Made by a program: the position numbers and the translations under genes
Shown here: positions 57,559-64,000 of the stretch, piece by piece
Layout of the letters: each line of letters starts with the position of its first letter
Position numbering within the stretch: the stretch's first letter is position 1
The notes under the pieces: model-generated
What the model saw: the letters and a program-made list of their open reading frames with translations, nothing else
What the model was told of the DNA's origin: nothing
Database searches by the model: none
Source of the DNA: Cytidiella melzeri
Taxonomy: Eukaryota; Basidiomycota; Agaricomycetes; Polyporales; Irpicaceae
Assembly: GCA_022592445.1 (NCBI GenBank)
Contig: JABYQR010000017.1
Location: forward strand, 215,968 to 279,967
DNA: 64,000 bases
Direction of reading: 5' to 3'

Positions 57559-58969
57559 ATGCCGAATAACTCTCGCCGTACTTCCCGTCGCGTCAATGCC
57601 CGCTTCGCTCCCCATTCTCCCAATGATCCCTACAGCGTTCATGACTACACTTGGTTTGACCGTATGGGTCACCCCATTGTCATGGAGATAAGGAGTTCAC
57701 CAACTCCCATCTCTATCCGTATGAGTCAAACCGACGCTCAGGATGCTAGGATCAATGTCAACTACGTTGACAGGGACGGAGTTCGGCGCATGGAATCGAT
57801 GGAGTACAGCCTTCTTGGTCGTCATGGCTGGGACAGGTTCAGGCAGAGTGATAGGCAAAGGCACCTCCGAGAGGTTAATCGTATTATCGATGAAGCCAAT
57901 CGAGAGGCGGAATTGGATCTATACAGACGAAGGCCTCGTAACGTCAGTGCGGAAATCAGGGCGCATCAAACCCAAACTTCTTCCAGGGTTAATGCTGCAC
58001 CTCCTCGCCAATCTGCGTCGCCGTCGCACCCTCATCCTCATCGTCATCCTACTCCAATGCCACCACCTTTTGTGAGTGCAGGATTATTGCTTTGGGACAT
58101 GGTTGCCCAAGCATTAAATAATTTTGCATCTCCACAGACTTCTTCGACTATGGTCAATCCACCTACACCGGTCATTCCAGATATCGTTGATGGTATGAAC
58201 GGTTTAAATATCAGTTCACCAGTTTCTCATGATTCTTCAGAACCAGTAGTCCAGGCCGCTTCAGCTGCCGAGCCTACTCCGGTTCCATCCTCCACTACTC
58301 AGGAGGAGGAACAGGTTGAAGATGAATGGCCAATGGTATTCACTCCCCAACCAGTTGTTCCCACCTTCTCATTCGACGACTGGGTCCACGTTGATCGTAC
58401 TGACACTAGGCCGGCTTCGCCTGTCTATCCGTGTGGTATGGTTTATGGCGTGGATGGAACAAAGGGGGAGGTATTCAGGCTGGAGCAGGTTTGTTCCATC
58501 CTCGCTATGCAACACGTCAACCACCCCAACTATATGCACAATGAGCTGGTCCTACGCTCTAAGGGACTTGTTGACACGATGGTTGTAAGCATGGGAAACA
58601 AATGCGAACACTATTGAGAGATGGTTGAGGAGTTGGAAGAGTTTGCCAAGTCTCAGAGGATCAAAGAGATTACAGCCTGTGCCCGCATCTACCTCAAACT
58701 CAAGAGGGGACAGTGGCCGGACTGTGACAATATCTGGAACACATACTTCATCTCAGTTGCGGACTTTCACACAGCAATGGAGGTCTTCAATGGTCGCGAT
58801 CATCTTAGCGAACCAGCTGGTCTGGCTGACACAGAGACGTATGGAGAAGAAAGAGGATTGGATGAGCATCTTTCATAGGGAGGAAGAGTTCAAAGGTAAA
58901 ATGAAGGAGGTAAAGATCGAGCCCGCTGCACTCGAACCTTCTTTAGAGCCTGGATTGTCTTCTCTTTGA
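57559..58969 (+). pseudogene. ORF b, unknown protein with an in-frame stop and a late frameshift
   Basis: From the ATG at 57559 (MPNNSRRTSRRVNARFAPHS) a frame runs to a TGA at 58615-58617 and continues open in the same frame as MVEELEEFAKSQRIKEITAC and LKLKRGQWPDCDNIWNTYFI to 58878; another frame continues as HREEEFKGKMKEVKIEPAAL to 58969. The protein has a basic head, a charged middle (RQRHLREVNRIIDEANREAE), a His/Pro-rich part, an acidic stretch and a conserved-looking end (DDWVHVDRTDTRPASPVYPC, VFRLEQVCSILAMQHVNHPN). No family recognised; it could be an additional structural ORF of the element or captured host sequence. Confidence 0.45.
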
Positions 58970-59182
58970 ACGGACTCTCTGCAAATCGAACTATACCGCG
59001 CATTGTATACTATAAAATATCGCGATGTGTACCTTTATACTTTTACAAACGGTCATTTTCATTAGCGTAGTCCGTAGTGTACTTGTATATTTTCTCTATC
59101 TCTCTCTTGTTCTGCTTCGAGTCACAACCATCACGTAGCGCATTCTGACAAAACTTTATGACTTTTCTTTACTTAGTTTGTA

Positions 59183-59753
59183 ACGTTGTACTCTGGCTTC
59201 TTTAGCGTGTACGAATTCCGAATTACACCTCTTTGACTCAGAGAACTTTTGTGACGTCGACAGTGTTGCAAGACCCTGTGAAACACAACCGTGCCCTAAC
59301 CGCTATAGATATTTGTTTGAAGCAAATTTAAACAAAGTTTATAGAATTATTGCATTGGTAACACAGGACCGGTATCTTGAACCTTTTGAACATCAGAAAG
59401 AACTCATTGGAGGTTACATAGGATCTGTACCGCGTCTTGATGTACCTGCTTTAGTCAATTCATACCTTCTAGACTTAGCAAATCGTTGAGAATCAGAACC
59501 ACAGAACAACAAACCAGAAGTAGTAATAGATCAGGAACCATCAGAGATCATCACAGGCACAACTTACATTGGTGACACATCCAATCAATCTCTAGATAAG
59601 AACTCAGATTCCGGAGAAAATACCAAAGTCAAAGATCTTCTAGAAGAAACTTCTAAACAGACGTCATCACCTGTAATTGCACCTGTAGTACCTCATATCT
59701 CTGAAGTGTACATTCCGTACTACGACTTGATCCTTGATTGCTTTTGGTTATAA
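59183..59753 (+). pseudogene. ORF c, open frame ending in TAATG overlap with gag
   Basis: No ATG is present, but the frame is open from about 59183 through CETQPCPNRYRYLFEANLNK, VYRIIALVTQDRYLEPFEHQ and VPRLDVPALVNSYLLDLANR to a TGA at 59487-59489, and continues in the same frame as an acidic, Ser/Thr-rich stretch ending ISEVYIPYYDLILDCFWL. The terminal TAA (59751-59753) shares its last base with the gag ATG (59753-59755). It might be the remnant of an exon or of a longer ORF. Family unknown. Confidence 0.4.
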
Positions 59754-59832
59754 TGGCTGAACCAGGAAAAATTAGCGGTAGTCAAATGATCGTCTTTGAC
59801 GGTTCAAACTACAAGAAATGGTCCACCGCTAT

Positions 59833-59837
59833 GATTG
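59833..59837. repeat. Left target-site duplication GATTG
   Basis: Five bases identical to 60630-60634, flanking the solo LTR. Removing the LTR and one copy restores the gag reading frame across the junction. Confidence 0.9.
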
Positions 59838-60629
59838 TGTCGCGGAGCAACTGCTGCTAAACTGCTAAACCCTAAACGAGGGCAGAGAAGAGGGAGAGTG
59901 GAAGTGGAAGTGGATCTCCAACGACGACAACGAGGTCAAAGTCAATGATGAGCAGGCAAGCAGGCTCAGAGGCCGGATACTAGCAGTGCAAATGACAGAG
60001 TTAATAAGATATGATACTAAGTTACATGCAGTAACTCACCTAGCAGTGCAAATGACAGAGAGGTCAAGATGCAGAGCTAGGGAGGGTAAGGGCTACTATA
60101 TATACTGTGGCTGGGTGGTCTGTGCACAAGTTCCCACACTAGGGACTGGAGTAACTGTGGGGCTGGAGTAACAATAGAACAATAAGGGACCAGGGTAGCT
60201 ATCAAAGACCAGGGTACGTAGAACAATAGAGCTAGAACAATAAGACAATAGAACAATAGAAACTGGAACAATAGAACAATAGAAACTGGGGGAATCCCTG
60301 GGGAATCCCTAACAATAGACAGAAGACAATAGACGAAAGACAATAAGACAATAAGAACTGGGGAAATCCCTGGGGAATCCCTGGGGAATCCCTAACAATG
60401 GAAGGAGAACAATAGAACAATAGCCTAGGTTGATCTGGAACCGCTCCAGATTGAGTCTAGGGTTTGGGTCTGGACTATTGATAAATAAGGCAGGATGTCA
60501 CGTGACCCGGGTTAGGGTTAGGTCCGGTAACATTCCTAGCCGGAAAATAAGCGCTCTAGATAGGCGCCTAAGGCTGTAAACTGGTGACATTGTTGGAAAA
60601 ATCCGGTCTCTGTTGGACTATCCATGTCA
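59838..60629 (-). mobile_element. Solo LTR (gypsy-like family), minus orientation
   Basis: A 792-bp unit with TG...CA ends (TGTCGCGG at the left, CCATGTCA at the right), flanked by the 5-bp duplication GATTG. It is inverted relative to a second copy at 62478-63195 and similar over its length. It contains short repeats AACAATAG and GGGGAATCCCT (60285-60395), a TATATATA box and an intron-like unit (59980-60039 on the minus strand). No coding sequence lies inside, so recombination between two LTRs probably removed the body. Confidence 0.88.
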
Positions 60630-60634
60630 GATTG
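60630..60634. repeat. Right target-site duplication GATTG
   Basis: Matches 59833-59837; see the solo LTR. Confidence 0.9.
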
Positions 60635-61419
60635 GCTTGTTCAGATATTCAAACACTTGGTTAATCGTGAATGGAACCGAAACAAAACCTACCTCACCCG
60701 CAGCAGCTGCGACCAGTTCAGGTTCTGGTACGACTACTGCACCTCCTGACACTTCTGATGAGAAGAAGGAACTTAAGGATTGGGAAATTCGGAACCAACG
60801 CGCTTTAGCTTATTTCAATATTTACCTTGACATTACTTTGCAATCCTATCTTGAAGGACAGGATTTGGCCTCCGAAGTGTGGAAGAAATTGAAAACAGAC
60901 TTTGAAAAGACATCAGTCTTAGCAAGCTCTGTTGGGTTCAGAAATCTACTTAGCTCAACTTTTGATGAGTCTAAGGATATGAACGTACAAATTCAAGGCT
61001 TCCGTACTAAGATTGGAGATACCAAAGTTGCTGGGTTAGACCTTGATGATCAAATTAAAGTTCATATTCTTTTGTGGGCTTTACCAACGTCATATGAAAC
61101 CGCCATTTCTGCATACATTGGCACTGTTGCAAAACCCGAAGAAATTAAGTTTGACACGCTCATCCCCAAGATACTTGCGGAAGAGTTATGTCGAAAGGGT
61201 TCAAACAGTGAAAATGTGAATCGGATTACGCAGACCACGCGTTTACCGAAGGAAAAATGCAAGAAGTGTGGGCTTTCTAACCATACTACGAGTCAGCACT
61301 GGGATAAAGGGAAACCTAACCAGAACAAGTCTCGTGGTAATGGAAATAATCAGCAAGGATCTTCTACCAACAACAAGCAGGGTAACAAGGAGAATAAAGG
61401 AAAGAAAGGAGGACAATGA

Positions 61420-62477
61420 AAGAAGTCCAAAGGCAAAGGCAAAGACAAAGCAACTGTAAATAATCTTCAAGTAGATACCAAACCTGTCTTCGAGCACAAT
61501 AATGAAATCATCAACGTTTCTCTTTATTCCACGTGTGAGACTGAAAGCGTTGAATGGCTCATTGACAGTGGTGCTACTAGTCACATTACCAATGAAATTG
61601 ACAACTTTATCTCGTATCAACCAGCAACGGTAGCAGTTACATGCTCTGTAGCAGGTAAAGATATGACTGTCAAAATATTGGGAAAAGGAACGGTCGTACT
61701 TGACACGATCCTTGTGAAAGATAAAATACATCGCACAACTTTGAACAATGTCCTCTATATACCAGCTGCTACTACAAGATTCTTTTCTCCTTCTAAAGCA
61801 CTGCAACTAGGATGCACTAGCAGTGTTACATCGAAAGGATGGACAATTTATAATGAAGGAAAAGAGATTATAAATGGTCAACCTGATCATGCCGGACTTT
61901 ATTGGATTAAAGGACGTCTAGTCAGGAAGATAGACTCAATTAATAAAGTTAGTCGTAATGATTATACGTTGTGGCATAATCGACTAGGACACCCAGGGAA
62001 TAAGATTGTCGAAAATCTTCACAAAGGAACAAAGGGATTAAAAGAAAAGATTCCTATTCCATCGACAATTTCTCCTTGTCACGGATGTCAAGTTGGAAAA
62101 GGAAAGAGACAACCATTTCCACCATCTATGTCGAGAGCTCCAGAAGTCCTAGAATTAACTCATGCCGATCTCATTGAATATTCTACAACTTCTATTGATG
62201 GTTACAAATACGGTATGACTTGTCTTGATGATGCTTCTAGTCATGGGATGCTCTATTATCTCAAGCACAAAGATGAAGCGTTCACAAGATTCAAAGAATA
62301 CAAGTCATGGGCCAAAAACCGTACAGGAAAGAAGATGAAGAAGTTCAGATGTGATGGTGGAACAGAGTTCATTAATAATGAGTTCAAGGATTATCTGAAG
62401 GAACACGGAATAGAATTACAAATGTCTGTACCATATACTCCACAACAAAATGGTAGAGCTGAGCAATGGCAACAGAC
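61420..62477 (+). pseudogene. Copia-type pol: protease and integrase, truncated
   Basis: In frame with gag after the TGA. The aspartic protease active site is WLIDSGATSHITNE. The integrase has the zinc-binding motif (LWHNRLGHPGN, then CHGCQVGKGK), the first catalytic Asp in LELTHADLIEYST, the second in CDGGTEFINNEF, and the Glu in PQQNGRAE with the usual 35-residue spacing. The frame ends a few codons later at 62477 because another LTR starts; RT and RNase H are not in the window. The domain order protease-integrase is diagnostic of the copia superfamily. Confidence 0.88.
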
Positions 62478-62790
62478 TGACATGGATAGTCCAACAGAGA
62501 CCGGATTTTTCCAATATTTTCACAAGTTTACAGCCTTAGGCGCCTATCTAGAGCGCTTATTTTCCGGCTAGGAGTGTTACCGGACCTAACCCTAACCTGG
62601 GTCACGTGACATCCTGCCTTATTTATCAATAGTCCAGACCCAAACCCTACACTCAGTCTGGAGCGGTTCCAGATCAACCTAGGCTATTGTTCTATTGTTC
62701 CTCTTCCATTGATGGGGATTCCCCAGGGATTCCCCCAGGTCTTATTGTTCTATTGTTGTATTGTTCTAGTTCTATTGTTCTACGTACCCT

Positions 62791-62847
62791 GGTCCTTGAC
62801 AGTTACTCAGGTCCTTGACAGTTACTCAGGTCCTTGACAGTTACCCC
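62791..62847 (+). repeat. Three tandem 19-bp repeats inside the LTR
   Basis: GGTCCTTGACAGTTACTCA occurs twice exactly and a third time with a changed end. The solo LTR copy has other short repeats in this part instead, so it is a fast-changing block. Confidence 0.85.
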
Positions 62848-62935
62848 GGGTTCCTTATTGTTCTATTGTTACTCCAGTCCCACAGTTACTCCAGTCCCTA
62901 GTGTGGGAACTGGTGCACAGACCACCCAGACACAG

Positions 62936-62944
62936 TATATATAG
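62936..62944 (+). promoter_or_regulatory. TATA box of the LTR promoter
   Basis: TATATATAG, 57 bp before the splice-donor-like site at 63001. Transcription would start near 62965-62975 and read toward the open frame at 63361. Confidence 0.5.
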
Positions 62945-63000
62945 TACCCCTTACCCTCCCTGGTTCTGCATCTTGACCTCTTCGTCATTTGCACTGCCAG

Positions 63001-63061
63001 GTGAGTTACTCAATGTAACCTAGTATAAGCATGCTATTAACTTCGTCATTTGCACTGCCAG
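63001..63061 (+). other. Intron-like unit within the LTR leader
   Basis: 61 bp with a perfect donor (CAG/GTGAGT), a branch-like TATTAAC and a CTGCCAG acceptor. The 21 bp before the donor (62980-63000) are repeated exactly as the last 21 bp of the unit (63041-63061). The solo LTR has the same arrangement on the minus strand at 59980-60039. Confidence 0.6.
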
Positions 63062-63360
63062 TATCCGGCCTCAGTGCCTGCTTGCCTGCTCATCATCGAC
63101 TTTGACCTCGTTGTCGTCGTTGGAGATCCACCCCCTTCCTCTCTCTTTCACTCCCTTTCTAGGGTTATCAGCATAGCAGCAGTCGCTCCGCGACATTAGG
63201 TCAAGATACCACACAGCTACCGGCACGACTGCCCTTAGCTCGGATCAAGCCTTCCTGTCCCCCCAGTTTTAAAAAGTTTATTCCCCCTACGTTTGAGAGT
63301 AAGCCATCGCCGTCCGTCTTGACGTGCTTGATCGCTAACTCGTTCACTTTCCGTGGTTGA

Positions 63361-64000
63361 TTCTTAGTGCCGAAAGAATCCCACTCCCGTTTCACCGCTT
63401 GTCCAGATCCTTTGCACAAGGATCTGAACCAAGCACGTCGAGAAGTCCAGATCCATCGCGCCTTACCTCAGGCTGTGTTTGATCAACTCGACGCAGAGCA
63501 CGCACGTGGCCAGAGTCACAAATATACGGAGAAGGAACTCAAGGCTATTGCCTCCTACGTCGGTCGTCGTAAACCCAAGGGGTCGGCCCTCACGCACAGA
63601 TTCCCCACAGTAGAGGAGTTTGAGAAACTCCGCGCAGAATCCAAAGAGTTTGCCGCCCGCACCGCACGCGAACGAGCACAGGCTCTAGCAGATCTTCCTA
63701 AGAAGCCATCATTAGCAGAACGCTTCACAGCCCGGCCCACTACCAACCCTAGCGCGGCCCTCATAGCAGCAAAGCCGACTCTCATCGACTTCCGTAAACA
63801 CACTCCAGAAGATCTTCGAGGCATCTTCACCCCAAAGCTCACCGCCACACTCCAACGCTTGTCGATTCTCCCCACCATCGACAAATACCACCAGCTTCAC
63901 AAAGACACGAAGCTTCATTTCGAACAGGTGAAACAGAAGTTGGAAAAGCTTCTGGAAGAGCTACCAACCCGAGCCTTTGTCATCACTCACCGTGAGTGGC
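63361..64000 (+). CDS. Partial open frame downstream of the second LTR, unknown product
   Basis: From just after a TGA (63358-63360) one frame stays open for 213 codons to the window edge, with no ATG inside. It encodes a charged, helix-prone protein: DQLDAEHARGQSHKYTEKEL, FEKLRAESKEFAARTARERA, FRKHTPEDLRGIFTPKLTAT and FEQVKQKLEKLLEELPTRAF. An open frame of this length is unlikely by chance. It may be the gag-like ORF of the element whose 5' LTR is at 62478-63195, or a disrupted host exon. I recognise no family. Confidence 0.5.

Larger units (their letters stand above)
59753..61419 (+). pseudogene. Copia-type gag, split by a solo LTR
   Basis: Starts MAEPGKISGSQMIVFDGSNY, KKWSTAM; the frame breaks at 59838 where a solo LTR is inserted and resumes at 60630 with LFRYSNTWLIVNGTETKP, the typical copia gag order. 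Conserved blocks follow: QRALAYFNIYLDITLQSYLE, FEKTSVLASSVGFRNLLSST and DLDDQIKVHILLWALPTSYE. The zinc knuckle is CKKCGLSNHTTSQHW, with His in place of the usual last Cys. A Lys/Asn/Gln-rich tail ends at an in-frame TGA (61417-61419) after GKKGGQ, and the same frame continues as pol. Confidence 0.82.
56219..62477 (+). mobile_element. Copia-type LTR retrotransposon inserted in the LINE, with extra 5' ORFs; itself interrupted twice
   Basis: Begins TGTTA at 56219 within the LINE RT. It has an LTR, a tRNA-iMet-type primer site at 56766-56777, a hairpin-rich leader, several ORFs of unknown type (57272-59753), then gag (59753), protease (DSGAT) and integrase with HHCC and DDE residues, ending at 62477 where another LTR starts. 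RT and RNase H, if present, must lie beyond the inserted element. A solo LTR of another family splits gag. One in-frame TGA separates gag and pol. The assignment of everything from 56219 to 62477 to one element is an inference: the ORF block between leader and gag could be a further nested unit. Confidence 0.65.
62478..63195 (+). mobile_element. Second LTR (gypsy-like family), plus orientation, probable 5' LTR
   Basis: Starts TGACATGG directly after the integrase frame and ends GCTCCGCGACA, the same ends as the solo LTR in reverse. 718 bp. It carries three tandem 19-bp repeats (62791-62847), a TATATATAG box at 62936-62944 and an intron-like unit at 63001-63061. The five bases to the left are CAGAC; the five to the right (TTAGG) differ, so it is not a solo LTR and the matching duplication should lie beyond the window. 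An open frame from 63361 in plus direction supports this orientation. No TGG-type primer site is visible after 63195. Confidence 0.8.

Noticed and set aside
60232..60420. Minus-strand hydrophobic small ORFs in the solo LTR
   Set aside because: They arise from AACAATAG and GGGGAATCCCT repeats, not from coding sequence.
59838..63195. DNA transposon with 700-bp terminal inverted repeats that captured copia sequence
   Set aside because: The left copy alone is bounded by a 5-bp target duplication and has TG...CA ends, and the right copy has none matching; two separate LTR insertions explain this better.
1..64000. CRISPR arrays, rRNA or tRNA genes
   Set aside because: No regularly spaced repeats were seen and no clear tRNA A/B-box pair with a cloverleaf was found by eye; a tRNA scan could still reveal one.

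Overview
The window looks like a gene-dense stretch of a filamentous basidiomycete (Agaricomycetes) genome. Introns are many and short (about 48-80 bp), genes lie on both strands with short spacers, and the proteins are fungal or pan-eukaryotic housekeeping products. A secreted oxalate decarboxylase and a germin-like cupin fit a wood- or litter-associated agaricomycete, but that habitat is an inference.

Layout. Positions 1-1402 hold no supported gene but a cluster of DNA hairpins. Then come AP-3 beta adaptin (+, 1403-4311), Cwh43 (-, 4344-8528), eEF1B-gamma (-, 9157-10821), a CCDC130/Saf4-type splicing factor (-, 11047-12205), pICln (+, 12368-13112), a Nup159/Nup214-type nucleoporin (-, 13499-19685), an inositol-polyphosphate 5-phosphatase (+, 20163-23465), an Lsb1/Pin3-like SH3 protein (+, 23753-24700), a membrane-anchored cupin (+, 25499-26900), the bifunctional biotin enzyme BIO3-BIO1 (+, 27350-30152) and oxalate decarboxylase (-, 30258-32510). 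An unassigned 2.2 kb follows, then Hsp10 (-, 34682-35168), a Mub1-type MYND protein (-, 35655-38603), a small hydrophilic protein (-, 39100-39543), an MFS transporter (+, 40595-42579), Pho88/Snd3 (+, 42986-43917), Slm1-type PH protein (+, 44329-46339) and a large EF-hand/zinc-ribbon-like protein (-, 46570-51731).

From about 52.2 kb to the right edge the DNA is a nest of retroelements. A decayed two-ORF non-LTR retrotransposon (ORF1 with zinc knuckles, ORF2 endonuclease-RT) breaks off in the RT at 56218. There an LTR element starts, with a TG end, a primer-binding site matching the anticodon arm of initiator tRNA-Met, hairpins, several unusual ORFs, then copia-type gag, protease and integrase. 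Its gag is split by a solo LTR on the minus strand (59838-60629) bounded by a 5-bp target duplication GATTG. Its integrase is cut at 62477 by a second, inverted copy of the same LTR (62478-63195), which appears to be the 5' LTR of another element running off the window with an open frame from 63361.

The host genes have no shared pathway. They cover vesicle traffic, GPI-anchor remodelling, translation, splicing and snRNP assembly, nuclear transport, phosphoinositide signalling (5-phosphatase, Slm1) and ER targeting. The most unusual material is in the retroelement nest: extra ORFs upstream of a copia gag that overlap it by TAATG, a conserved intron-like unit inside the gypsy-like LTR made by a 21-bp direct repeat, and a cluster of TGAGTCA (Gcn4/AP-1-like) sites in the copia U3. 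In the host genes, several extremely short coding exons (3, 7, 9 and 10 nt) and a GC-AG intron stand out, as do large low-complexity insertions inside the 5-phosphatase catalytic core.
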